Shown in pieces: positions 25,553-34,551 of a DNA stretch of 64,000 nt (position 1 is the first letter of the stretch; the number at the start of each line of letters is the position of its first letter). The stretch is from Candidatus Methanoliparum thermophilum. GTDB taxonomy: Archaea > Halobacteriota > Methanoliparia > Methanoliparales > Methanoliparaceae. The stretch is taken from positions 1 through 64,000 of the forward strand of contig RXIF01000002.1 of NCBI GenBank assembly GCA_004212075.1, given 5' to 3'. The position numbers and the translations under genes are program-made. The notes beneath the pieces are model-generated. The model did not search any database. It was not told the DNA's origin and saw only the letters and a list, made by a program, of their open reading frames with translations.

Positions 25553-25571
25553 CACGAATCTCCGATTCGTG
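25553..25571. repeat. Perfect hairpin after the OB-fold gene
   Basis: CACGAATC, TCC, GATTCGTG: an 8-base stem with a 3-base loop, starting three bases after the stop codon of the minus-strand gene at 25574. It may mark the 3' end of the mcm transcript, although no strong T run follows on that strand. Confidence 0.4.
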
Positions 25572-25573
25572 GT

Positions 25574-25873
25574 TTACAAACCTTGTTTGTATATCTCTTC
25601 CCCTGTTATCTCTTTATCTCCCTTAAAATTAACTATATCACCTTTTACTATCAGTGTATCTCCGATAGATATATCTTCGATCGTATTCTGTTTGATTATT
25701 ATCTTTTCAACTCCTTTCTCGGTCTTTAGATAGATTATTGCACCATTATCTATATATTTTATAGATAAAACACATCCTTCTATCGTCAAAGTCCTTTCTG
25801 TTGATATGTAAACCACAATTAATAAGACTAAGATGAATACAAAAGATAATAAAAGTAATATGTTTATCTTCAT
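25574..25873 (-). CDS. Small membrane-anchored OB-fold protein
   Basis: The 99-residue protein starts with a membrane helix (KINILLLLSFVFILVLLIVV). The domain that follows (TLTIEGCVLSIKYIDNGAII, later DISIGDTLIVKGDIVNFKGD) has the pattern of a short OB fold of the kind that binds nucleic acids or ligands. The hydrophobic start could also be a signal anchor, placing the domain outside. It overlaps the end of mcm by four bases (ATGA), so it is cotranslated with the helicase. No role is known. Confidence 0.65.
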   Translation of the reverse strand: MKINILLLLSFVFILVLLIVVYISTERTLTIEGCVLSIKYIDNGAIIYLKTEKGVEKIIIKQNTIEDISIGDTLIVKGDIVNFKGDKEITGEEIYKQGL

Positions 25874-27966
25874 ATATTAACGAGTTTAAAGTAACCTGGT
25901 CTTATCTCCGCGATCTCTCCATCCCTTTTTAAGATAGATAGATCCCGTTCTACTTTTTCTACATCTAATCCTTCTTCTTTAACACGATCCATAAGATCTA
26001 ACTCCGATGCGATGCCATCCCCGGTATTCATCAATTCTTTTATCAAATTTTTTAACACCCATATCCTATCTCTTTGACTTTTACTAGTTCCGACCATTAA
26101 TACGTCTATATCAAATTTTCCTGTCTCTTGATCCACACCAACCTGCTTCAGGCTTTCTTCGACTATTTTTAATACTCTATCTACATCTTTCACCGAGATA
26201 GTATTAGAGAGCCTCATCCGGGCACTTGCCTCAGCAAGTCTAACCAAAGCATCTAGTTGTCGTGCAGTGATCGGTATTGGGCTATCTTCTCCCCCAGATC
26301 TCATAGACGTATAAAAATCCTTGATCTTGTTTATCGCCTCTTTGGTTAGTACCGGAAAGATATTATCCCTACTATATGCTATATATTTTCTCAGAAAATT
26401 CGGAGGTATCTCTGGTTCTATCCTCTTTATATTCTCGATTAATTCTTTATCATCGTCTTTAAATCTGCTCCTTTGCATCTCTCCTACATAATGAGATCTC
26501 AAAATATGCTCGGCCATGGCAAGATCCTGTTCTTTATTAGGCCTGTCCGTCATTATAAATATCAAATCAAACCGTGACAGTAGGGTAGGTGGCATGTTTA
26601 TCTGTGTCGCTATTGGTTCATATGGATCAAATCGTCCTAATTTTGGATTAGCAGCACCCAATAAAGCACATCTAGCCTTTAACGTGGCAGTAATACCGGC
26701 TTTTGCTATGCTTACTGTTTGCTGTTCCATAACTTCATGTAGAGACGTCCTTTCATCTGATCGCATCTTATCCATCTCATCTACTGCTGCAATTCCATCA
26801 TCTGCCAAAACCAACGCTCCAGCTTCTAAAGTCCATCTACCATCTCCAAAATCGTCTTTTACTGCAGTTGCCGTTAATCCTGCAGATGTTACACTTTTTC
26901 CGCTAGTATAAATACCTTTAGGAGATAAATCTGTAATGTACTTCAACAATTGAGATTTTGCAACTCCAGGGTCTCCAATAAGTAGAATGTGAATATCACC
27001 ACGTATTTTAGAACCATCTGGTAAATTTTTCCTCACTCCTGAGAATAGTTGCAAGGATAATGCGCTCTTTATCGTCTCATATCCATAGATGGACGGAGCT
27101 ATAGATCTCGCAATCTTCTCGTTTATTAAAGGATCTTTGGAAAGTTCTAATATCTCTTTTTCATCCTCTTTGCTTATATTAATCTCTTCAAAATCTCTTT
27201 CTTTAACTTCTATCGAGTTACATACGACATATATATCAAAAAATAGACTTTTAATACCGTGTACCTCTTTTTGATACGATTTAAGGACTCCATTTATTAC
27301 AACTCTCTCACCTGGCAATACTTTGCCAGCTAGATCATCATCAACTGATACATCTATCGTTTGAGGCTGTTCTCCACTTTTCAATCTCTCTGAATATTCC
27401 TCTAATCTTATTTTTTGAGCATCGACAAAACGAGATTTTTCATAAATCAGTTCAAACGGCACATTTTTTTTGCAGTTCTCACAATACGAGATCTCTATAA
27501 ATTTGTTGCCCTTTTGATTAATTTCAGATGTAAAACCACAAAGTTTACACCTAAATACGGCTGTGATTATCTTTGGCCTAACTTCTGTAACCTTTTTAAC
27601 GATTCCTTCAATAGAGACAAATTTAGATATATCCGTCCCTCTTATATCCCTGATATTGATCTTATTTATAATATTGATAAATCGGATATTTAAGTTATCT
27701 ATCTCATCATCCGTTAATCCTGTTGTCTCTTTTATATTTTGAACATAATTTATTAAGGCTTTTTTAGCTGAGTGTATAACTTCAGAGGGTGAATCAATCA
27801 ATTTATCTGCTATATCAGGATTTCTAATAAGTAGATCTTTGTAATCGATAATTAAACTATGATCATCTTTTTTATAATTTTCTATGATCTTAGATATCTC
27901 GATACTGTAGTATTGCTGATAAAAATCAATCCAAAACTCCTCATTCAGCTCAATCATCAATATCAC
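25870..27966 (-). CDS. mcm: Replicative helicase MCM
   Basis: MCM unwinds DNA at the replication fork. The protein has 698 residues without an intein. The zinc site uses C140, C143, C162 and C165. Walker A GDPGVAKSQL lies at 331-340, Walker B VLADDGIAAVDEMDKM near 385, and the arginine finger region LLSRFDLIFIM follows. A winged-helix end (DLMDRVKEEGLDVEKVERDL) closes it. The gene is divergent from aspartokinase, 131 bases away. It overlaps the OB-fold gene downstream. Confidence 0.95.
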   Translation of the reverse strand: MILMIELNEEFWIDFYQQYYSIEISKIIENYKKDDHSLIIDYKDLLIRNPDIADKLIDSPSEVIHSAKKALINYVQNIKETTGLTDDEIDNLNIRFINIINKINIRDIRGTDISKFVSIEGIVKKVTEVRPKIITAVFRCKLCGFTSEINQKGNKFIEISYCENCKKNVPFELIYEKSRFVDAQKIRLEEYSERLKSGEQPQTIDVSVDDDLAGKVLPGERVVINGVLKSYQKEVHGIKSLFFDIYVVCNSIEVKERDFEEINISKEDEKEILELSKDPLINEKIARSIAPSIYGYETIKSALSLQLFSGVRKNLPDGSKIRGDIHILLIGDPGVAKSQLLKYITDLSPKGIYTSGKSVTSAGLTATAVKDDFGDGRWTLEAGALVLADDGIAAVDEMDKMRSDERTSLHEVMEQQTVSIAKAGITATLKARCALLGAANPKLGRFDPYEPIATQINMPPTLLSRFDLIFIMTDRPNKEQDLAMAEHILRSHYVGEMQRSRFKDDDKELIENIKRIEPEIPPNFLRKYIAYSRDNIFPVLTKEAINKIKDFYTSMRSGGEDSPIPITARQLDALVRLAEASARMRLSNTISVKDVDRVLKIVEESLKQVGVDQETGKFDIDVLMVGTSKSQRDRIWVLKNLIKELMNTGDGIASELDLMDRVKEEGLDVEKVERDLSILKRDGEIAEIRPGYFKLVNI

Positions 27967-28097
27967 TCGTATTTTAACAATGTTAAACTATTAACTTAAA
28001 GAAGTTAAATCTTTTCTTACATTAAATATTTATATACTTAAACAAAACTCCGATAATTGTGGTATCAAATAATCTTCAATAATGCTAAAAAAGGAGT

Positions 28098-29564
28098 GTG
28101 ACCTTTATCAGGATTGTAATGAAATTTGGTGGCAGTTCCATATCAAACGGTGAAAAAATAAAGAATGTTTCCAATATTATTAAAAAATATTATGAAAACG
28201 GAAAAAATGAGGTTGTAGTGGTAGTTTCGGCATTTTCAGGAGTTACTGATAGTTTAATATCTGTTGCTAAAGATTTGTCAAACGATTTTTTTGATGAAAC
28301 AGGTATTAAAAACAATATCTCTTATAAAAAAGAGAAAATAGAGGATTTTATCCAAAAAACAAGGAAAATACACATATCCGCTATAAAAGATGCTATTTTT
28401 GACGAAGATATACAAAAAAGTGTCATTGATAAGGAAGAAGATATTTTACGAGAATTAAAGAATGTTCTGCTTGGTATATCATATATAGGCGAGCTAACGT
28501 TAAGATCGCTGGATTATATAATGTCTTTCGGAGAGAGAATGAGCGCACCGATAGTATCAGCATCTTTAAGATCTTTAGGGATAAACTCAATGTCATACAC
28601 AGGCGGCGAGGTGGGTTTAATTACAAACGATAAGTTTGGAGATGCTAAACCATTATCTTCCTCTTATAAATTAATCAGATCGAATGTTGAGACGTTTTTG
28701 AAAGAAGGAGTAATTGTAATAACCGGTTTTATCGCGAAGAACAAGAAAGGTATAATCACCACTTTGGGTAGAGACGGATCCGATTATACCGCATCCATAA
28801 TTGGAGCTGCGATCGATTCTGATGAAATCTGGATATTTACTGATGTTGATGGAATTATGACAGCAGATCCTGATTTGATTCCAGATGCCCAGACGATACC
28901 ATTGCTTTCTTATTTAGAAGCTATGGAACTATCATATTTTGGATCTAGTGTTATTCATCCTAGGACGCTAGAACCAGCTATGAACAAGAATATATGCGTT
29001 AGGATAAAAAACACGTTTAATCCGTTCAAACCTGGAACAGCAATTGTCAAAGAGTATGAAAAAAGCGATAAGATTGTAAAAGCTATATCTTGCATAAAAG
29101 ATGTGGCATTAGTCTCTGTGATTGGTACAGGAATGATAGGAATGCCAGGTGTGGCAGCAAAAGTATTTTCTGCATTGGCTAAAAAAGATATAAACGTTAT
29201 AATGATAAGTCAAGGCTCTTCTGAGGCAAATATCTCGTTCGTAATCAAGGAGAATCATGTAGAAGAGGCATATAATTGTTTAAAAGAGGAGTTTAAGGAT
29301 AATTTGATCAAAGATATAGAATATAAAAGAGACGTAGGAATCATAGCAGTAGTAGGTGCAGGAATGATAGGAACGCCTGGTGTGGCAGCAAAAGTATTTT
29401 CTGCATTGGCTAAAAAAGATATAAACGTTATAATGATAAGTCAAGGCTCTTCTGAGGCAAATATCTCGTTCGTAATCAAGGAGAATCATGTATACGATGG
29501 AGTTAGAGCACTTCATAAGGAATTTAAGCTTGAAATTGCTGAGAAAACAGATTTTACGTCATAA
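28098..29564 (+). CDS. lysC: Aspartokinase with two ACT domains
   Basis: Aspartokinase phosphorylates aspartate as the first step to lysine, threonine and methionine. The 488-residue protein has the nucleotide loop VMKFGGSSISNGEKIKNVSN at the start and the GRDGSDYTASIIGAAIDSDE region. Two C-terminal ACT domains sense amino acids. The two ACT copies share 38 identical residues and 114 identical bases. The frame starts after an AAGGAGTG site; the homology begins at IRIVMKFGG, so the true start may be a few codons inside. It converges with glnA, overlapping by six bases at the stops. Confidence 0.93.
   Translation: MTFIRIVMKFGGSSISNGEKIKNVSNIIKKYYENGKNEVVVVVSAFSGVTDSLISVAKDLSNDFFDETGIKNNISYKKEKIEDFIQKTRKIHISAIKDAIFDEDIQKSVIDKEEDILRELKNVLLGISYIGELTLRSLDYIMSFGERMSAPIVSASLRSLGINSMSYTGGEVGLITNDKFGDAKPLSSSYKLIRSNVETFLKEGVIVITGFIAKNKKGIITTLGRDGSDYTASIIGAAIDSDEIWIFTDVDGIMTADPDLIPDAQTIPLLSYLEAMELSYFGSSVIHPRTLEPAMNKNICVRIKNTFNPFKPGTAIVKEYEKSDKIVKAISCIKDVALVSVIGTGMIGMPGVAAKVFSALAKKDINVIMISQGSSEANISFVIKENHVEEAYNCLKEEFKDNLIKDIEYKRDVGIIAVVGAGMIGTPGVAAKVFSALAKKDINVIMISQGSSEANISFVIKENHVYDGVRALHKEFKLEIAEKTDFTS
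29148..29492. repeat. 114-base perfect direct repeat inside lysC
   Basis: Bases 29148-29261 are repeated exactly at 29379-29492, an offset of 231 bases or 77 codons. The preceding 20 bases match except at three places. The repeat covers the core of each ACT domain (GVAAKVFSALAKKDINVIMI and onward). Confidence 0.95.
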
Positions 29565-30893
29565 AATAGGTAGATACTTTTTTAGTTCCCATTCGGTCAC
29601 TTGGGTACGATAATTATCCCATTCTACCTTTTTAGACCTGATGAACTTGTTGAAGATATGATCGCCTAGGACATCATGGACGAGCCTGCTTTTTTCTGTC
29701 AACGTGATCGCTTCTATCAGACTTCCTGGCAGTACCGTTATTCCTTTATCAGAAAGATCGGACTTATTCATGCAATAAATGTCTTCTTCTATCGGCAAGG
29801 GTAACTCTAATTTCTCTTTTATACCAGCCAATCCGGCAGCAAGCATCACTGCGAAAGCAAGATAAGGATTACATGCAGGATCTGGGCTTCTTAACTCTAT
29901 TCTTGTCGATTCCTCCTTTCCAGGCTTGTATATAGGTACTCTTATAAGAGTAGATTGGTTTCTACGTGCCCAAGAAACGTATACTGGGGCTTCGAATCCT
30001 GGTACAAACCTTTTGTAAGAGTTCACCCACTGGTTTAATATAGATGTAATCTCTGGAGCATATTTCAATAACCCTGCTATATACCACTTTGCAGTGTTTG
30101 ATAGATGATAAACATCATTTGAATCGAAGAAAACGTTTTTTCCGTTTTTAAATAGTGATTGATGAACATGCATACTGCTCCCGTTGACTCCTATTAACGG
30201 TTTTGGCATAAACGTTGCATAATATCCATATTGCCTTGCTATCTCCTTTACCACAACACGATAAGTCATTACTATATCTGCCATCGTAAGCGCATCCCTA
30301 TATCTAAGATCGATCTCGTGTTGAGACGGTGCCCCTTCATGATGACTATATTCAACCTCTATCCCCATTGCCTCTAAGGTAAGAATCGTATCCCTTCGCA
30401 AATCGCTTCCTGCATCCAGTGTCGTCAAATCGAAGTATCCACCATTGTCAATAGGTTCTGGGTTTTTATCGTTCTTAAAATAAAAGAACTCTAATTCTGG
30501 CCCTACATTATAAGTGTAATTTCTTTCATTTATCTTATTCAAACATCTTTTTAACGCATATCTTGGATCTCCTTCGTAAGGTTCTCCATCCGGTTTAAGA
30601 ATATCACAGAACATTTTAGCAACAGGATGCTCTTTCAGTTGCCATGGTAACAGAGAAAACGTCTTAGGATCCGGTTTGGCAATAAGATCACTCTCGTCTA
30701 TCCGTGCAAAACCGTGTATAGACGATCCATCAAAGCCCATACCTTCGTTAAATGCCTCATCCAGCTCTTTTGGTGTGATTGAGAAACTTTTTAGTCTGCC
30801 TAAAACATCGCTAAACCATAAATAAATAAATTGTATCTTATTTTCCTCTACATAACCGAATACTTTATCTAGAACATCTTTATTGTTGCTCAT
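29559..30893 (-). CDS. glnA: Glutamine synthetase, type I
   Basis: The enzyme makes glutamine from glutamate, ammonia and ATP and is the main ammonia entry point. The 444-residue protein shows GMGFDGSSIHGFARIDESDL near residue 50, metal-site GPELEFF, the substrate loop KPLIGVNGSSMHVHQSLFKN, the ATP-site VPGFEAPVYVSWARRNQSTL and RIELRSPDPACNPYLAFAVM. No long GS-I-beta insertion is evident, which fits the archaeal I-alpha type. No GlnB gene is adjacent. It converges with lysC. Confidence 0.95.
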   Translation of the reverse strand: MSNNKDVLDKVFGYVEENKIQFIYLWFSDVLGRLKSFSITPKELDEAFNEGMGFDGSSIHGFARIDESDLIAKPDPKTFSLLPWQLKEHPVAKMFCDILKPDGEPYEGDPRYALKRCLNKINERNYTYNVGPELEFFYFKNDKNPEPIDNGGYFDLTTLDAGSDLRRDTILTLEAMGIEVEYSHHEGAPSQHEIDLRYRDALTMADIVMTYRVVVKEIARQYGYYATFMPKPLIGVNGSSMHVHQSLFKNGKNVFFDSNDVYHLSNTAKWYIAGLLKYAPEITSILNQWVNSYKRFVPGFEAPVYVSWARRNQSTLIRVPIYKPGKEESTRIELRSPDPACNPYLAFAVMLAAGLAGIKEKLELPLPIEEDIYCMNKSDLSDKGITVLPGSLIEAITLTEKSRLVHDVLGDHIFNKFIRSKKVEWDNYRTQVTEWELKKYLPIL

Positions 30894-30969
30894 ATCTTCC
30901 TTTGATCTCCGTTTACGCTGTTATTTTATTTTATTTAAATTTTTCTAATTTTAAATGATATCGATTGAA

Positions 30970-30980
30970 AGTTATTTATA
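30970..30980 (+). promoter_or_regulatory. TATA box of the DUF362 gene
   Basis: The TTTATACC element lies about 60 bases before ATG 31035, which is preceded by AAGGAGGG (31022-31029). Confidence 0.45.
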
Positions 30981-31034
30981 CCGTTGAATACTAAATAAGG
31001 ATAAAAAATTTACTTTCAGATAAGGAGGGCTAAA

Positions 31035-32105
31035 ATGAATAAAAATACCATGAATCCTGTTTATTTTTATAATTTTGAAAAAAGAAATCATTTGGTAATA
31101 GAAAGGGCGATAAAACGATTGTATGAAAACTTGAATTTTATAATTGATAAAGGAGACATAGTCGGAATAAAGGTGCATATGGGAGAAGAAGGAAACGAGA
31201 CTTTTTTAAAACCACAAAACGTCAGAACTTTTGTTGATATAGTTAAAGATCATGGCGGAAGACCGGTAATATTTGATACAACAACATTGTATAATAAAAA
31301 AAGGAAGGATGCTTTGGGTTATTTTGATGTGGCAATGAAACACGGATATACCTACGCTACTGTAGATGCACCCATTATAATAGCGGATGGGTTAAAAGGA
31401 GATAAAGGACGGATGGTTAGAATAGAAGATGGTATTATACAAGAGGTAGAAGTAGCGATGGATCTATTCAGTATGGATTCTTTGCTAGTCTTGAGCCATT
31501 TTAAAGGGCACGATCTAACCGGATTTGGAGGTGCAATAAAGAATATAGGGATGGGATGCGTAACAAAGAGGGGTAAGATAGTACAACATATCATCCTCTC
31601 ACCAGATATCGATGAAGAAAAGTGTAAAGGTTGTGGCACATGCGTAAAAACCTGTGGATTTGGCGCACCGTATCTTGTCGATGGAGTGGCAAGAATAGAT
31701 AAAGAAAAATGCGTCGGATGCTCCGATTGTTTTTTTATATGTCCTGAGAATGCTATACTTTACAAAAAAGAAAAGAGAGACGAGCTGCAGGAGAGATTAG
31801 CTGCGGCATCATCTGCTGTAAAATCGCTTTTTATAGATGAAAAAATCTGTTTTTTTAATTTTTTACTTGATATAACGGCATCTTGTGATTGTGCCAATAT
31901 GTATATGAGACCCATTCTACCAGATATCGGGATCATGGCATCGATGGATCCTGTAGCAATAGACCGGGCATCTTTAGATGCGATATATAAAACAGGAGGT
32001 AAAGAGATACTATATAATCTTCACGGATTATACGGAGAACGCCAACTTGAAACGGCTGAAAAGTTAGGGATGGGCAATATGGAGTATGAACTGATAGAGA
32101 TCTAG
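31035..32105 (+). CDS. DUF362 protein with two [4Fe-4S] ferredoxin motifs
   Basis: The 356-residue protein has a DUF362 body (VGIKVHMGEEGNETFLKPQN and LVLSHFKGHDLTGFGGAIKN). An inserted ferredoxin segment near residues 198-240 has CKGCGTCVKTC and CVGCSDCFFICP. The C-terminus holds PDIGIMASMDPVAIDRASLD. The family is common in anaerobes and probably redox active, but no reaction is established. A strong AAGGAGGG site precedes the start. It is followed 68 bases later by the AMMECR1 gene. Confidence 0.87.
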   Translation: MNKNTMNPVYFYNFEKRNHLVIERAIKRLYENLNFIIDKGDIVGIKVHMGEEGNETFLKPQNVRTFVDIVKDHGGRPVIFDTTTLYNKKRKDALGYFDVAMKHGYTYATVDAPIIIADGLKGDKGRMVRIEDGIIQEVEVAMDLFSMDSLLVLSHFKGHDLTGFGGAIKNIGMGCVTKRGKIVQHIILSPDIDEEKCKGCGTCVKTCGFGAPYLVDGVARIDKEKCVGCSDCFFICPENAILYKKEKRDELQERLAAASSAVKSLFIDEKICFFNFLLDITASCDCANMYMRPILPDIGIMASMDPVAIDRASLDAIYKTGGKEILYNLHGLYGERQLETAEKLGMGNMEYELIEI

Positions 32106-32173
32106 TAAAGGTAAATATAAAAGATTTATAAATATTAAGATAATACAAAACAAAAATAAGAAAAGGTTTTAAG

Positions 32174-32740
32174 ATGTTTATAAGTTTGAAAGATGGGAAG
32201 ATTGCAGTAAGATTGGCTAGAGATACTATTGAAAAATATATAAATGAGGGTATAATCATAGAACCAATAAAAAAGCCACCTTTTGATAAAAAAATGGGAG
32301 TTTTTGTTACGATAAATAAAGGTGGAGTTCTTAGAGGCTGCATAGGCTATCCGTATCCGATAAAAACGTTGGGTGATGCTATCATAGATTCAGCGATAAG
32401 TGCAGCAACGCAGGATCCGAGATTTCCACCAATAAAAAAAGATGAGTTGGACAAGATAAATATCGAGGTGACGATACTTAGCGAGCCACAGCGGATTAAC
32501 GTAAAGAATAGAAAAGATCTTCCAAAAATGATAAAGATTGGACGAGATGGGCTCATCATAAAGAAAGGTTTTTATCAAGGATTGTTGCTTCCTCAAGTAC
32601 CTGTGGAATGGGGGTGGGACGCAGAAGAGTTTCTCTGCCAGACATGTTTTAAAGCAGGATTACCGCCAGATTGTTGGCTAGATGAAAATACAGAGATATA
32701 TAAATTTGAGGGGCAGGTATTTGAGGAAAGTTTAAACTAG
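32174..32740 (+). CDS. AMMECR1 domain protein
   Basis: The 188-residue protein has the family hallmark LRGCIGYPYPIKTLGDAIID near residue 55 and AATQDPRFPPIKKDELDKIN. The C-terminal LLPQVPVEWGWDAEEFLCQT is also typical. The fold is known from archaeal structures, but the biochemical role is unsettled. An AAAAGG site precedes the ATG. It lies just upstream of tRNA-Val on the same strand. Confidence 0.92.
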   Translation: MFISLKDGKIAVRLARDTIEKYINEGIIIEPIKKPPFDKKMGVFVTINKGGVLRGCIGYPYPIKTLGDAIIDSAISAATQDPRFPPIKKDELDKINIEVTILSEPQRINVKNRKDLPKMIKIGRDGLIIKKGFYQGLLLPQVPVEWGWDAEEFLCQTCFKAGLPPDCWLDENTEIYKFEGQVFEESLN

Positions 32741-32761
32741 ATTAAGTTTAGAGTCGTAAAT

Positions 32762-32835
32762 GGGCTCGTGGTCTAGTTGGTTATGACGTCGCCTTCACAC
32801 GGCGGAGTTCCGGAGTTCAAATCTCCGCGAGCCCA
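32762..32835 (+). tRNA. tRNA-Val (CAC)
   Basis: Same sequence as the minus-strand tRNA-Val at 25275-25348 except that the loop reads TTCACAC, giving anticodon CAC. Acceptor GGGCTCG/CGAGCCC, discriminator A, 74 bases, no intron, no encoded CCA. Confidence 0.95.
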
Positions 32836-32860
32836 CTTCATTAAAGGGAGTTTAAATTGA

Positions 32861-33475
32861 ATGGATAAAGTGGTATTTGATATAGATGGAGTGGTAATAG
32901 ATATTCTATCAATGATTCTGGATATATATAACGAAAGATTCAACGAAAATTATAAATGTAAAGATATAAAAGAGTGGGATTTGTCCGATCTGTCTCGGTC
33001 TAAGGAGGAGATATCGGATCTTTTTTATGATGCGTATAAAACTTCTGAGGATAAATTAAAGTATTATACGGGTGGAGTAGATTTACTAAAAAAACACCAA
33101 AAAGATGATATTTTTTTTATAACAGCGAGAGATAAAGAATACAATTATTATACAAGACGTTCCATAGATTTTGTTCTTAAAGATAACTCATTAAAGATCG
33201 ATTATTCATTATGCAACTCTAAAACAAAATACGATGATTTTGAAGATATATACAGAGAATGTATAACCTATTATGAAGACTCGCCTTATATCTTTAAAAG
33301 ATTATACAAGATAAATAAGAAAGGCTTTTTAGTGAGACACAATTATAACAAACATCTATGGAGTGAGTTTCCAACCATAGACGTATGCAATGAAGAAGAT
33401 AGTTGTTTTAATCATAGTAAGGAGGGCTATATCTGCACGAGCAACCAGATGAAAGGATATCTAGACGGAAGATAG
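32861..33475 (+). CDS. HAD-like hydrolase
   Basis: The 204-residue protein starts with the haloacid dehalogenase nucleophile motif FDIDGVVIDILS (residues 6-17). Motif II may be FITARDKE, and a later YYEDSP could hold the acidic motif. It resembles 5'-nucleotidase-like phosphatases, but the substrate is unknown. The last 43 bases overlap the inferred start of fni, so it may belong to the isoprenoid operon. Confidence 0.7.
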   Translation: MDKVVFDIDGVVIDILSMILDIYNERFNENYKCKDIKEWDLSDLSRSKEEISDLFYDAYKTSEDKLKYYTGGVDLLKKHQKDDIFFITARDKEYNYYTRRSIDFVLKDNSLKIDYSLCNSKTKYDDFEDIYRECITYYEDSPYIFKRLYKINKKGFLVRHNYNKHLWSEFPTIDVCNEEDSCFNHSKEGYICTSNQMKGYLDGR

Positions 33476-34551
33476 AACATCTCGAGATATGTTTAAATGA
33501 TCAAGTAGATTCATCTTACAAAGCGTTAGACGATATGGTTCTGATTCATGATGCCCTTCCCGAGATAGATAAAGATGATATAACGATCGATAAAAAATTT
33601 CTCAGTCATGATTTTAAAGCTCCGATAATCGTAAACTCAATAACAGGCGGCCATCCTGAGACAGAAATTGTGAATAAGAATATAGCACGAGCTATTGAAT
33701 TACTTGGGTTAGGAATGAGCGTAGGAAGCCAAAGATCGGCAATAAAAGACCCCTCAATGGAGAGAACATTCAAAATTGCCAGAAAAGAGGCGCCAACGGC
33801 TTTTATCTCTTCAAATATAGGGGTTCAACAATTAAAAGAGCTAACAAAAACGGATATCGAGCAGATTATAGATATGATAGATGCCGATGCAATCTTTGTC
33901 CATCTGAATTTTCTCCAGGAGTCAATACAATCGGAAGGAAACAAAAATGCGGAAGGATGCTTGGATGAGATAGAAAAGCTGTGTGATATGGTAAATATCC
34001 CAGTGATAGTTAAAGAGACGGGTGCTGGGATAAGTAGAGAGACATGCGAAAGATTAAAAGACACAAAGATTAGTGCCATAGATGTAGAGGGTAGCGGGGG
34101 AACAAGTTTTTCTGCTGTAGAATACTATCGTGCAAAAAAAGAAGGTAACACAATTTTGGCAGATTTAGGGAAAGATTTTTGGAATTGGGGAATTCCGACA
34201 CCCATTTCTTTGTTAGAGTGTCATGATATCATTAATATTCCAATAATAGGCGGAGGAGGAGTAAGAAACGGTATCGATGTTGCAAAAGTGATAGCATTAG
34301 GGGCAGACATAGCAGCGATAGCCCGACCGGTAGTAAAACCTGCTTTAAAGAGCGATAAAGAGGTCTTAGCTTTATTAGAAAGATATATAGAGGGGCTAAA
34401 AATTACGATGTTTCTTACCGCGTGTAGAAGATTGGATGAGTTAAGAGAGATCCCGATAGTTATTACAGGTTATCTTAACGAGTATTTAACTTTAAGAGGG
34501 ATAGATGTTAGAAAATTAGCACAGAGGAAGAGATCACGATATGGACATTGA
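33433..34551 (+). CDS. fni: Isopentenyl-diphosphate isomerase type 2, probable CTG start
   Basis: Fni is the FMN-dependent enzyme that interconverts IPP and DMAPP for archaeal lipids. The core has IVNSITGGHPETEIVNKNIA, GMSVGSQRSAIKD and the phosphate loop IIGGGGVRNGIDVAKVIALG. The first ATG (33535) would cut off the conserved segment RISRRKIEHLEICLNDQVDS. The frame is open only back to TAA 33418. GGAGG (33421-33425) sits seven bases before CTG 33433, the only start-like codon in that stretch. From CTG the protein has 372 residues, normal for the family. idsA overlaps the end. Confidence 0.85.
   Translation: MHEQPDERISRRKIEHLEICLNDQVDSSYKALDDMVLIHDALPEIDKDDITIDKKFLSHDFKAPIIVNSITGGHPETEIVNKNIARAIELLGLGMSVGSQRSAIKDPSMERTFKIARKEAPTAFISSNIGVQQLKELTKTDIEQIIDMIDADAIFVHLNFLQESIQSEGNKNAEGCLDEIEKLCDMVNIPVIVKETGAGISRETCERLKDTKISAIDVEGSGGTSFSAVEYYRAKKEGNTILADLGKDFWNWGIPTPISLLECHDIINIPIIGGGGVRNGIDVAKVIALGADIAAIARPVVKPALKSDKEVLALLERYIEGLKITMFLTACRRLDELREIPIVITGYLNEYLTLRGIDVRKLAQRKRSRYGH

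Noticed and set aside
33535-34551. fni starting at the first ATG
   Set aside because: It would remove the conserved RKIEHLEICL segment found at the start of type 2 isomerases.
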